Part shown: in pieces, positions 1 through 6,342 of the stretch
Layout of the letters: every line of letters starts with the position of its first letter
Position numbering within the stretch: the first letter of the stretch is position 1
Origin: Planctomycetales bacterium
Lineage (GTDB): Bacteria > Planctomycetota > Planctomycetia > Pirellulales > Thermoguttaceae
Length of the DNA stretch: 9,165 bases
NCBI GenBank assembly: GCA_007122045.1
Contig: SKJM01000754.1
Location: 1 to 9,165, forward strand
Direction: 5' to 3'
Notes under the pieces: model-generated
Told to the model about the DNA's origin: nothing
The model's database searches: none
The model's input: only the letters and a program-made list of their open reading frames with translations
Position numbers and translations under genes: made by a program

Positions 1-628
1 CGACCTCGTCGGCGTGCATCGCCTGCACGACCACGTCCACAAAGAACGGCTCGCCGTAGCGGACCTCGCCCGGGGCCTCCACGGCGGCGACGTACACCTC
101 GTGCTCCGGAGGCGCAAGCGGCACGACGTCGATCGGGCATCCGGCCGCCGCGACGACGGCCCGCGCATCGCCCCCGGGAAGGTGGCCGTCGCTCATGAGG
201 ACGACGCGGGGCACCCGGTCGGCCGGGACCATTGCCCGGGCGGCCGCCACCGCGGCGGCCAGGCTGGTCGGGTTGTGTCGAGAATCGTCGGGGAAGGGAA
301 CCTCCCGGACGATTGCGCCGCCGGCGTGCTGCGACAATTCCCGCCGGAACGCCTCGGCGCGTTCCGCCGCCTCGGCCCCGATGCTCCGGCCGGCGTCGTA
401 CGCCACCACCAGCGCGACCCGGTCGCCCACGGAACGCAACTTCGGCCCCGCCAGTCCCAGGATCAGCAGCCCCAGCAGCGCGCAGCGGGCCGCCAGCGAA
501 GCCGCCCGCCGCCCGGCCGGAAGCCCGGCCAGGCTCCGCCGGAAGTACAGCCAGACGAGCGGCAGCAGCGCGAGGGCTGCCAGCCACGCGGGGTTTTCAA
601 GTGTGAATTGCGTAGGCGAGGGGTCCAA
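1..628 (-). CDS. Membrane VWA-like protein, BatA/BatB-type, C-terminus cut by window edge
   Basis: This is the last visible gene of the minus-strand operon; about 209 residues are seen before it runs off position 1. The N-terminus has the double-transmembrane layout of BatA-type proteins: helix 1 at about residues 14-29 (after ENPAWLAALA), a short basic loop, and helix 2 at about 45-60 ending in LAGP. A VWA-like fold follows, with strand VALVVAYDAGRS at 71-82, NPTSL at 119-123 and VVLMSDG at 142-148. The MIDAS motif is incomplete: DxSxS reads D78-A-G-R-S82, although Thr121 and Asp147 are present. The segment after residue 165 looks like a beta-rich domain (GEPFFVDVVV). The start is TTG at 626-628, directly after the preceding gene's TAA (629-631); an in-frame TAA just upstream rules out an earlier start, and GGTGGA eight bases upstream could serve as ribosome binding site. 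From the family I infer a larger planctomycete membrane protein, often with a glutamine-amidotransferase-like C-terminus, but that part lies outside the window. Confidence 0.85.
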   Translation of the reverse strand, partial: MDPSPTQFTLENPAWLAALALLPLVWLYFRRSLAGLPAGRRAASLAARCALLGLLILGLAGPKLRSVGDRVALVVAYDAGRSIGAEAAERAEAFRRELSQHAGGAIVREVPFPDDSRHNPTSLAAAVAAARAMVPADRVPRVVLMSDGHLPGGDARAVVAAAGCPIDVVPLAPPEHEVYVAAVEAPGEVRYGEPFFVDVVVQAMHADEV

Positions 629-2284
629 TTAACTTATCCACCGTCGTTGATAGAGGCACCATTCCGAAACGAGCATGGCCAAGGCCAAGGCCCCCAGAAA
701 CGGCCACGCGGCCGGCCATCGGCGCGGGAGTTTCCAGCGGTCGGCCGGGGTTCCAATGCCCACAGGCACCCGCAGGTCGCTCTCGCCAGCCGGGAAAGCC
801 GCCACAGCTTCCTCGTGAGGGGCCACGTGCTCGTCCTCCGGCCCTTCTCCGAGCCACCGGAGCGACTGGGCGAGCAGCGCCGGGAACTCCACGTGATGGA
901 GCAGTTCGTTCACGTCGGGCTCTCCGCCCACCACCATGACCCGGCCCTCCGGCCGGTCGAGGGCCAGCAACAGGGGGGCGCCGTCCGCCGTCGCGGCCAG
1001 GACGCGGGCCCGGTCGGGCTCGATCGACTTCAGCTTCAGCCGCCCGACCTCGGAAAACACCATGCCTTCCAGGTCCAAGCCGGCCAGAATGCTCGACTCG
1101 ATGCACTGCCGGGCGACCGCCGCGTGTTCCACGAATCCGTCCAGGGCCCACAAGTCGCACGCGTTGCGAGGCCCCAGCACCAGCAGCGGGCCTGCCGGCA
1201 GCCGCGGCGGAACTTCGCCCTGCAACACGTAGATGGTGGCCGGGCTCGGCGCGGGCGGCACCTCGTCGAACCGGACGGTGCGGACCCGGCGATCCGCCAC
1301 CAGTGCCGCCTCGACGCGCGGGTTCGTCCGGCCTACCAGCGCCACCTGATCCAGGGGCGCCGGTGGGACCGAGGCACTGCCGCGGTTGTCGGCCGGCAGC
1401 GCGTCGTCGTATTCGGCAACAACGGCCAGGGTAGCGGCTTCGCCGGTGAGCAATTCGTAGACCGTAGCCGGGTGAGGCCCGGTGGCTCGCTCGGGAGGCG
1501 CGTCCGCGAGAATATCTCCGTCGAGCCGAAGCTCCAACGGGATTTCTACGGGGGGCGGGGCGGCGAAACTCGCCACCTCGACGAGCACCTGCACCGCCTC
1601 CGGCCGCCCGGGATCGCGCCGCGCGGCAACCCGGCGCACGGCCACGTTGGCCGCCTGCCCGCCGACGGTGTATACGTCGACGTCGGCGGCTTCCGCGAAG
1701 TCCGACGCCTCGGGAAAACAGGCGTCGGTCAGCACGACCACCCGGCCTCCGCCCCGGTTTTCGAGTATGGTGCGGGCCACCCCGACCGCCTCGATCACTT
1801 GCGCGCGACCATTCCCGGCAGCCACGCTGTCCAGCGTCTCGCGAAGCTGCCGCCGATCGTCGGTTGGCGGGCAGACCAGCCGAAGCGGCGTCCCCCCGGC
1901 CAGGATGGCCGCCACATCGCCGTTGGGCAAGGAGTCGATCCATTGCCGGGCGTGGCGGCGAGCCGTCTCGAACCGCGAAGGCGACACGTCCGCGGCATTC
2001 ATACTGGCCGAGGTGTCGAGAATGAGCACCGTGGTCTGCCGGGGCGAAAAGCTCGGCTGCGCCAACGCCAGTACGGCTGCCGCCAGGATAACAAGCTGCA
2101 CGGCCAGCGACACCGCGTGGCGGCGCGGCAGCCACCACGAACGGAAACGCTGCTCGGCAAGCACCTGCTGCCACAGCGCGCCGGTGGCCACCGCGGCTTC
2201 CGGCGCCGCGGCCCGGCGCCGGTACAGCCACACAACGGGAGCCGCCAGCAACAGCCCCAACAGTGCCCAAGGGTTACCGAACAT
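629..2284 (-). CDS. BatA-like membrane protein with VWA domain (551 aa)
   Basis: This is a predicted inner-membrane protein of the MoxR/Bat type, probably a membrane partner of the upstream ATPase; its substrate is unknown. The start is ATG at 2282-2284, giving MFGNPWALLGLLLAAPVVWL, the usual BatA N-terminus. An in-frame ATG at 2354-2356 would add 24 residues encoded inside a repeat cluster and is unlikely. Helix 1 is at about 6-21, then a basic loop, helix 2 at about 57-75, a VWA domain at about 85-210, a long beta-rich periplasmic region, and a third helix at about 525-545 followed by a basic tail (YQRRWIS). The MIDAS is partial: D90-T-S-A-S94 and Asp187 are present, but the expected Thr position reads Ala161 (AQVIEAV). 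The residue 430-470 region (PLLLALDRPEGRVMVVGG) resembles the C-terminal part common in planctomycete BatA homologues. The spacing to the next gene is zero bases. A 147-bp gap with repeats separates it from the DUF58 gene, and no promoter was seen there, so read-through is likely. Confidence 0.9.
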   Translation of the reverse strand: MFGNPWALLGLLLAAPVVWLYRRRAAAPEAAVATGALWQQVLAEQRFRSWWLPRRHAVSLAVQLVILAAAVLALAQPSFSPRQTTVLILDTSASMNAADVSPSRFETARRHARQWIDSLPNGDVAAILAGGTPLRLVCPPTDDRRQLRETLDSVAAGNGRAQVIEAVGVARTILENRGGGRVVVLTDACFPEASDFAEAADVDVYTVGGQAANVAVRRVAARRDPGRPEAVQVLVEVASFAAPPPVEIPLELRLDGDILADAPPERATGPHPATVYELLTGEAATLAVVAEYDDALPADNRGSASVPPAPLDQVALVGRTNPRVEAALVADRRVRTVRFDEVPPAPSPATIYVLQGEVPPRLPAGPLLVLGPRNACDLWALDGFVEHAAVARQCIESSILAGLDLEGMVFSEVGRLKLKSIEPDRARVLAATADGAPLLLALDRPEGRVMVVGGEPDVNELLHHVEFPALLAQSLRWLGEGPEDEHVAPHEEAVAAFPAGESDLRVPVGIGTPADRWKLPRRWPAAWPFLGALALAMLVSEWCLYQRRWIS

Positions 2285-2302
2285 CTTTAGAGACCTGATC
2301 CT

Positions 2303-2420
2303 GTTGGAGTTCACGCTTTTGCGTGCTTTGAATATCGCCTTGCGTTCGATGTGCACCCAGCTTCCCAGGCACGCTGAAGCGTGAACTCCAACCTTCGCAC
2401 GCTAAAGGGTGAACTCCAAC
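2303..2420. repeat. Cluster of three 24-bp palindromic intergenic repeats (REP-like)
   Basis: Three copies of one 24-bp element lie between the DUF58 and BatA-like genes. Copy 1 is inverted at 2303-2326; copies 2 and 3 are direct at 2369-2392 and 2397-2420, four bases apart. All are exactly 24 bp. The shared core in the direct orientation is AAGCGTGAACTCCAAC, preceded by GCACGC; copy 2 differs from copy 1 at two positions and copy 3 has GGGTG in place of GCGTG. Each unit carries a small internal palindrome (CACGCT/AGCGTG). Copies 1 and 2 can pair over a perfect 16-bp stem (2303-2318 with 2377-2392), closing a loop of about 58 bases. The shape is like REP/BIME elements moved by RAYT transposases; no transposase is present here. 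Alternative roles are an mRNA stabiliser or attenuator within the operon. Confidence 0.8.
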
Positions 2421-2431
2421 ACCAATTTCCA

Positions 2432-3430
2432 TTATGGGCCGAAGGCGGGGGTTTTCGCAACGTGGCTACTTCGCACCCCGCCGTCGGGCAGGCCTAGAAT
2501 AGCCCGAAGGGCGCGTTCCTCCGCCACATCCGCCCGCAACCGCACCCAGGGCAAGGTGCGCCGCGTACAGTAGTCCTCGACCTGTTCCAGGAACCGCGCG
2601 AAGCGTTGCCGGTAGCGGGCTGCGGCGCGCTCGGTCACGGTGGCAAGCTGCCGGCTGCCCGTCTCGCAGTCGACCAACTCCACGTCGCCCAGCCGCGGCG
2701 GCTCCGCATCCTCGGCGGCGTACAGGTGGACCACCGCCGCCGCAAAACCGTGGTATCGCAGCATATCGAGTCCCGTGACAAACCCCGCTCGGTCGAGCAG
2801 ATCGCTGATGACCACCACCGGCCCGCGGGGCTGCGGCAGCCGCACAAACGCCGCGGCGGCCGCGGCCAGATCGGTGGGCGCGGCATCCGGCTGAAGCGGT
2901 TCGAGGAATCGCAACACCTGCACGAGGCGCCATCGGCCGCGCAGCCGCCGCAGTGCCGGGCCAAGCCCTCCGGAAAACGTCACTAGGCTGAATGCCGCCA
3001 GGTTCTCCAGCGCCCAGCACCCACACGCCGCTGCCATTTGCCGGGCCAGCTTGAACTTCGCCCCAGCGGGCGAGCCGTGCCGGCCGGCGTCCGCTGAGTC
3101 GACTCCCATACTGCGCGATACGTCGAGCAGTACGCTCACATGAAGGTCGCCGGTGCCCTCGAACGTCCTGGTCATCACTTCGTCGCGGCGGGCGCACAGG
3201 TGCCAGTCGACGTACCGAAGGTCGTCGCCGGGGCAGTAATCGCGCACGCCCGTGGCTTCGGTGCCCCCGGCGGGGAGTTTCCGCGGCCGCTTGGCAAACA
3301 GGGGGCTAACCCCCACTCGTTCGGCGCGCAGTGCCAGATAATGGAACCGCGCGAGCCACCCGGCCGGGAAAAGGGCGGCGGGCGCGCTCTCGGCTGCGGG
3401 CCGGACAGACGGAAGGCTGCGATGCGTCAT
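2432..3430 (-). CDS. DUF58 / VWA domain protein (332 aa)
   Basis: This is a soluble DUF58 protein, the usual partner of MoxR ATPases. The DUF58 signature spans about residues 55-91: GTEATGVRDYCPGDDLRYVD, then W76 and ARRDE, then the MTRTFE strand. A VWA fold follows with a complete MIDAS: D103-V-S-R-S107, Thr186 (APTDL) and Asp210 (VVISDLLD). There is no signal peptide or membrane helix, so a cytoplasmic location is expected. Start ATG at 3428-3430 overlaps the ATPase stop by 4 bp (ATGA), and the only purine-rich stretch is about 20 bases upstream, so translation probably depends on coupling. It ends with TAA at 2432-2434, just before the repeat cluster. Family members are about 300-430 residues, so the length is normal. 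It is likely an adaptor that links the ATPase to membrane VWA proteins; this is inferred from operon order. Confidence 0.95.
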   Translation of the reverse strand: MTHRSLPSVRPAAESAPAALFPAGWLARFHYLALRAERVGVSPLFAKRPRKLPAGGTEATGVRDYCPGDDLRYVDWHLCARRDEVMTRTFEGTGDLHVSVLLDVSRSMGVDSADAGRHGSPAGAKFKLARQMAAACGCWALENLAAFSLVTFSGGLGPALRRLRGRWRLVQVLRFLEPLQPDAAPTDLAAAAAAFVRLPQPRGPVVVISDLLDRAGFVTGLDMLRYHGFAAAVVHLYAAEDAEPPRLGDVELVDCETGSRQLATVTERAAARYRQRFARFLEQVEDYCTRRTLPWVRLRADVAEERALRAILGLPDGGVRSSHVAKTPAFGP

Positions 3431-4443
3431 GGCGATGTCGCGGCGGAACTCCCTGAACCAGCCCCTTCGAGCAGCGCGTCGACCAGCCGGTCGGGATCGA
3501 CCCCCTCGGCCTGCCCCTCGTAGCTGGGCAGCAGCCGATGCCGCAGCGCCGGGTGGGCCACCGCCTCGACGTCCTCGACCGCCGCCCCGTGCCGCCCCGC
3601 CAGGATGCTCCGTACCTTGGCGGCCACCACCAACGCTTGGGCCCCCCGCGGGCCGGCTCCGCAACGCACAAAACGGCGCACCATCTCCGGCGCCCGGGGG
3701 GAATCCGGATGACTGGCCGCGCACAGCGCAACCGCCCGCCGGCGCGCCTCCGGGACGACCGGTGTCTTCCTGACCAGGATACGCATGTCCAGAATCCGCC
3801 GGCCATCGAACACTTTCCTTGGCCGGAACGGCTCGCCCTCGGTCGTCCGCTGAAGAATCTGCTCCAACTCCTCCTCGGTCGGCGGCACGCTCAACAGCTT
3901 CAACAGGAAGCGGTCCACCTCGGGCTCCGGCAGCGGAAACGCGCCCTCCATGTCGATCGGGTTCTGCGTGGCCATCAGGAAGAACGGCTGCGGCAGCTCG
4001 AACGATTCGTTCGACACCGTCACCTCGCCGCTCTCCATCGCCTCGAGCAGGGCCGACTGGGTCTTCGGCAGCCCGCGGTTGATATGGTCGGCCAAAATGA
4101 GGTGCGAGAACAGCGGACCCTTCTGGAACTCGAAGGTCCTCCGCCCTTGGGCGCTCTCCATCACCACGTGCGTTCCGAGCAGATCGGCGGGCATCAGGTC
4201 GGGGGTGAACTGGATGCGGTGGAAGGTCAATTGGAGGGCGTTGGCGAGCGTCTCGACCATCAGCGTCTTCCCGAGCCCCGGAACGCCCTCGATGAGCAGA
4301 TGCCCTCCGACGGCGACGGCCGTAAGAACCCCCTCGATCACGCTTTCCTGCCCCACGACGACCTTGCGTATTTCATCGCGCAAGGCCTCCATGTCGCGGC
4401 GGAAGTCGGCCAACTGCTTCTCAACGGATACGGTTTCACTCAT
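3427..4443 (-). CDS. MoxR-family AAA+ ATPase (338 aa) with altered Walker B
   Basis: This is a MoxR-type AAA+ ATPase, thought to form hexameric rings that remodel or activate partner proteins; it is the first gene of the operon. Walker A is GVPGLGKT at 53-60. The MoxR signature INRGLPKTQSALLEAME is at 121-137. Sensor 1 Asn161 lies in MATQNP, an arginine-finger-type Arg178 in LPEPEVDRF, and sensor 2 Arg266 in GAGPRGA; the lid domain runs to about residue 312 (RHRLLPSYEG). The Walker B motif reads LILAD119-H120, where MoxR proteins normally have DE. The codon is CAT, which takes two base changes from either Glu codon. The start is ATG at 4441-4443 (MSETVSVEKQ). The reading frame stays open further upstream, but that translation has no family similarity and crosses the promoter. 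The ribosome binding site is weak. The protein could be hydrolysis-impaired or use another acidic residue. Confidence 0.95.
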   Translation of the reverse strand: MSETVSVEKQLADFRRDMEALRDEIRKVVVGQESVIEGVLTAVAVGGHLLIEGVPGLGKTLMVETLANALQLTFHRIQFTPDLMPADLLGTHVVMESAQGRRTFEFQKGPLFSHLILADHINRGLPKTQSALLEAMESGEVTVSNESFELPQPFFLMATQNPIDMEGAFPLPEPEVDRFLLKLLSVPPTEEELEQILQRTTEGEPFRPRKVFDGRRILDMRILVRKTPVVPEARRRAVALCAASHPDSPRAPEMVRRFVRCGAGPRGAQALVVAAKVRSILAGRHGAAVEDVEAVAHPALRHRLLPSYEGQAEGVDPDRLVDALLEGAGSGSSAATSP

Positions 4444-4536
4444 CGGTTCACTCAGGCGTTCCGGCTCGAAGCGGCCCGGCGGCGGGAGGCCCCCGCCTGG
4501 CCCCACCGGGCCGCAGATGGATTGGGCAATGGTAGC

Positions 4537-4565
4537 AGTATCCTCTCCCCGCCCGCCCGGGTCAA
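4537..4565 (-). promoter_or_regulatory. Sigma70-type promoter of the moxR operon
   Basis: On the minus strand, TTGACC (4560-4565, 5 of 6 to consensus) is followed after exactly 17 bases by GATACT (4537-4542, 4 of 6). Transcription would begin near 4530, leaving a leader of about 87 bases before the ATPase ATG. The spacer is very GC-rich. Confidence 0.65.
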
Positions 4566-4678
4566 GCGAGTGTCCCGCTCGGGCCCGCGCCCGCGCGCCC
4601 AGCGTCCAGAACGGTCTTCCCGAGCGGCGTCTCTCCGAAACCCTGAGAACGCGAGACTCGGAGAAACTCGGCCGCGGA

Positions 4679-4705
4679 ATCGGCGGTGCGTTTCTTTCCG
4701 CCGAT
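4679..4705. repeat. Inverted repeat, 8-bp perfect arms, 11-base loop
   Basis: ATCGGCGG (4679-4686) and CCGCCGAT (4698-4705) are perfect inverted arms around the loop TGCGTTTCTTT. No T-run follows on either strand, so a Rho-independent terminator is unlikely. It could be a regulator site or an RNA hairpin, about 115 bp upstream of the operon promoter. Confidence 0.5.
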
Positions 4706-4737
4706 CGCCTGAATGGAAAAGCAGGGGGGTGTACGCT

Positions 4738-4756
4738 CCCAGCAAGGAGGGCTGGG
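4738..4756. repeat. Inverted repeat CCCAGC/GCTGGG, 7-base loop
   Basis: CCCAGC (4738-4743) and GCTGGG (4751-4756) flank AAGGAGG. It lies 32 bp from the 4679-4705 hairpin, and its role is unknown. On the plus strand the loop would expose a Shine-Dalgarno-like AGGAGG, but no open frame of note follows. Confidence 0.4.
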
Positions 4757-4771
4757 TTGGCCAGTGGCGGA

Positions 4772-4800
4772 AGTGTAATACCATTGGAGCCACCCGGCAA
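4772..4800 (-). promoter_or_regulatory. Weak minus-strand promoter candidate
   Basis: TTGCCG (4795-4800) and TACACT (4772-4777) are separated by 17 bases on the minus strand, each matching 4 of 6 consensus bases. It could add a long-leader transcript of the moxR operon (about 320 bases before the ATG) or be chance. Confidence 0.25.
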
Positions 4801-4801
4801 G

Positions 4802-4829
4802 GTCCGACTCCGGCAGTCCGACTCCGGTA
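4802..4829. repeat. 14-bp tandem duplication
   Basis: GTCCGACTCCGGCA (4802-4815) is followed at once by GTCCGACTCCGGTA (4816-4829), 13 of 14 bases identical. The location is intergenic and the function is unknown. Confidence 0.6.
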
Positions 4830-5027
4830 GGCGTTGACGGGTCGGCGATCGGATATTGTTTCTCACTGTTTCGTTGTTGATTGTGGATGTCTCCTGGGTC
4901 ATCGGGCGATATGGCCGCACAAGTCTATCCACAGATGGCGCAGGTCGAAAGGCGTAGGGCGGACAACACGGTCAAAGCGATAATTCAAAAAAAGAAACTC
5001 CACCTGGCCGCCAGCCTTTCGGTAGCG

Positions 5028-5042
5028 GAGATTCGGAATCTC
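5028..5042. repeat. 15-bp palindrome upstream of the methyltransferase promoter
   Basis: GAGATTC (5028-5034) and GAATCTC (5036-5042) are perfect arms around one central G. The site lies about 55 bp upstream of the -35 box at 5097. Its shape fits a dimeric regulator operator, but no regulator gene is present to support that. Confidence 0.35.
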
Positions 5043-5096
5043 GGTCTGGCCTTCATGGGCGGCAACGTGGGGGGCGTCCCCGTCACGTGGCCGAGG

Positions 5097-5126
5097 TTGC
5101 CAAGGGGACGGGGGCGGCTGTACAAT
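5097..5126 (+). promoter_or_regulatory. Sigma70-type promoter of the methyltransferase gene
   Basis: TTGCCA (5097-5102, 5 of 6) and TACAAT (5121-5126, 5 of 6) are 18 bases apart. Transcription would start near 5133, leaving a leader of about 60 bases. The leader contains a short hairpin, CCCGCC/GGCGGG at 5141-5155 with loop AGG. The promoter position argues against methyltransferase starts upstream of 5133. Confidence 0.65.
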
Positions 5127-5192
5127 GGCAGCTTGGTCTCCCCGCCAGGGGCGGGCCGGAAACTGGCACGCCGATCGAAACGGTTACGACTC

Positions 5193-6188
5193 ATGCTGCG
5201 CTTCCGAACATCCGCGACGCCCTCGCGTTACTACACTCAAGGTTTGATCGTTGCGATGGTGGCGATCCTGGTGGTACTGGGGGCCATGCTCGTGTTCCTA
5301 TGGTGGGCTGACCGGGCGGTGGAGGAGCCTGCCGAGCCGCCCGCGGAGCCGGCCGTCGAGGCTCCGCCGCCGGACGAGCCCGTCGCCGAGTCCGGAGAGC
5401 CCTTCGCCGCGCCGGAGCAACCTCCCGAGCCCCAGGAGCCTTTTGCCGAACCGGAGGAGCCCCGGGTCCAGCCCGACGAACCCTTGGCCGAGCCGGAGGA
5501 GCCCGGCGACGAGACCGGCTGGGTCCGCCCGGCCTACCCGAACGAGCCGGCGCACTACCTCGAACAGCGGCGTCACATGGTCGAGGATCACCTGCTCGGG
5601 CGCGACATCGACAACGAGCGCGTGCTTCGGGCGATGGGCCGCATCGCGCGCCACCGCTTCGTTCCCGACGAGTTGCGGCAGGTGGCCTACGCCGACCAGC
5701 CGTTGCCGATCGGCCACAGACAGACCATCTCGCAACCGTACATCGTGGCCCTCATGACGCAATTGGCCGAGCCGAAGCCGACCGACCGGGCACTCGACGT
5801 GGGCACCGGTTCCGGCTACCAGGCCGCCGTGCTGGCCGAAGTGTGCGCCGAGGTGTACGGCATCGAGATTCTCGAACCGCTGGCCGAACTCGGCGCGAAC
5901 CGCCTGGCTGAATTGGGGTACGACCACGTCACCGTGCGCCATGGCGACGGCTTCCGCGGCTGGCCTGAGAAGGCGCCGTTCGACATCATCATCGTGGCCG
6001 CTGCGCCGCCCGACGTTCCCGAACCGCTCCTCGAGCAGCTCGCGCCCGGCGGCCGGTTGGTCATTCCGGTGGGCCGTCACTTCCAACACCTGATGAAGGT
6101 GCGAAAGCTTCCCGATGGAAGCATCGAGGAAGAAATCGTCCTGCCCGTCCGCTTCGTCCCGATGACCGGCGAGGCCCAAAAGCGATAG
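5193..6188 (+). CDS. pcm: Membrane-anchored protein-L-isoaspartate O-methyltransferase (331 aa)
   Basis: This enzyme class uses S-adenosylmethionine to methylate isoaspartyl residues in aged proteins, starting their repair. The catalytic domain covers about residues 118-328. It has the substrate-loop signature ADQPLPIGHRQTISQPYIV (157-175) and SAM motif I, LDVGTGSGYQAAVLAEV (191-207), then the GIEILEPLA strand and the later PFDIIIVAAAPPDVPEPLL stretch. Ahead of it lie a basic N-terminus (MLRFRTSATPSRYY), one membrane helix at about 17-38, and a linker of about 65 residues rich in Pro and Glu (repeats of the type EPxAEPEEP). Plain cytoplasmic Pcm is about 210 residues, so the anchor and linker are additions. 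The start is ATG at 5193; it follows the promoter and gives a positively charged segment before the helix. No clear ribosome binding site is seen. The frame stays open back to 4881, but those codons precede the promoter. Positive-inside logic would put the catalytic domain outside the cytoplasm, although a reversed topology cannot be excluded. Confidence 0.93.
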   Translation: MLRFRTSATPSRYYTQGLIVAMVAILVVLGAMLVFLWWADRAVEEPAEPPAEPAVEAPPPDEPVAESGEPFAAPEQPPEPQEPFAEPEEPRVQPDEPLAEPEEPGDETGWVRPAYPNEPAHYLEQRRHMVEDHLLGRDIDNERVLRAMGRIARHRFVPDELRQVAYADQPLPIGHRQTISQPYIVALMTQLAEPKPTDRALDVGTGSGYQAAVLAEVCAEVYGIEILEPLAELGANRLAELGYDHVTVRHGDGFRGWPEKAPFDIIIVAAAPPDVPEPLLEQLAPGGRLVIPVGRHFQHLMKVRKLPDGSIEEEIVLPVRFVPMTGEAQKR

Positions 6189-6189
6189 G

Positions 6190-6220
6190 GCTCGCCGTTG
6201 GCCTCCCGTTTACGGCAAGC
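6190..6220 (+). terminator. Hairpin directly after the methyltransferase stop
   Basis: The arms GCTCGCCGT (6190-6198) and ACGGCAAGC (6212-6220) pair with one mismatch around a 13-base loop, starting two bases after the stop codon. Only a short T-run (TTT at 6226-6228) follows, so this is a weak terminator or a 3'-end stabilising hairpin. A second small hairpin, AGGGG/CCCCT, is at 6231-6245. Confidence 0.35.
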
Positions 6221-6342
6221 TAGAGTTTCGAGGGGCTGGACCCCTTGGAACACCCGGCTGAACCAGAGCGCCGCCGACCCGCGGCGACCGACCCCATTTT
6301 CGCGACACACCATCTCCCCGCCGGCCACTACCCTACCGTACC

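Larger units (their letters stand above)
4444..5192. other. 749-bp intergenic region between divergent genes
   Basis: No convincing gene lies here. Open frames on both strands are low-complexity Arg/Pro/Ser translations without family motifs. The stretch holds the moxR-operon promoter, a weaker minus-strand promoter candidate, two hairpins, a 14-bp tandem duplication, a 15-bp palindrome, a run of seven A (4987-4993) and the methyltransferase promoter. Part of it (about 4850-5000) is visibly less GC-rich than the flanking genes. A small RNA is possible, but no recognisable RNA family was seen. Confidence 0.7.

Noticed and set aside
14..2290. A 758-codon open frame on the plus strand
   Set aside because: It lies opposite two clear BatA-like genes; its translation is Arg/Gly/Pro/His-rich with no family motif. 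It is a by-product of high GC codon use.
2285..2356. Longer start for the BatA-like gene (24 extra residues)
   Set aside because: It is encoded largely by the 24-bp repeat region; the later ATG begins exactly at the conserved BatA N-terminal pattern.
2303..2420. Possible CRISPR array
   Set aside because: Only three units, one inverted, with spacings of 42 and 4 bp; no regular spacers and no cas genes.
4834..4859. TTGACG with TATTGT as a plus-strand promoter
   Set aside because: The spacer is only 14 bases, and no gene start follows before the better promoter at 5097.
4444..4932. N-terminal extension of the ATPase by 163 residues
   Set aside because: The extension is low-complexity with no similarity to MoxR, contains the operon promoter, and ATG 4443 gives the usual MoxR N-terminus.
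4925..4933. DnaA-box-like CTATCCACA, possible origin
   Set aside because: A single box with a mismatch; no cluster, no AT-rich unwinding region and no dnaA or dnaN nearby.
4982..5016. Minus-strand hairpin with a run of T as a terminator
   Set aside because: The stem is only 4 bp, with about 8 bases between it and the T-run, and no minus-strand gene lies just upstream to be terminated.
4881..5192. Longer methyltransferase start upstream
   Set aside because: The added codons precede the promoter at 5097-5126 and the translation lacks any recognisable domain.
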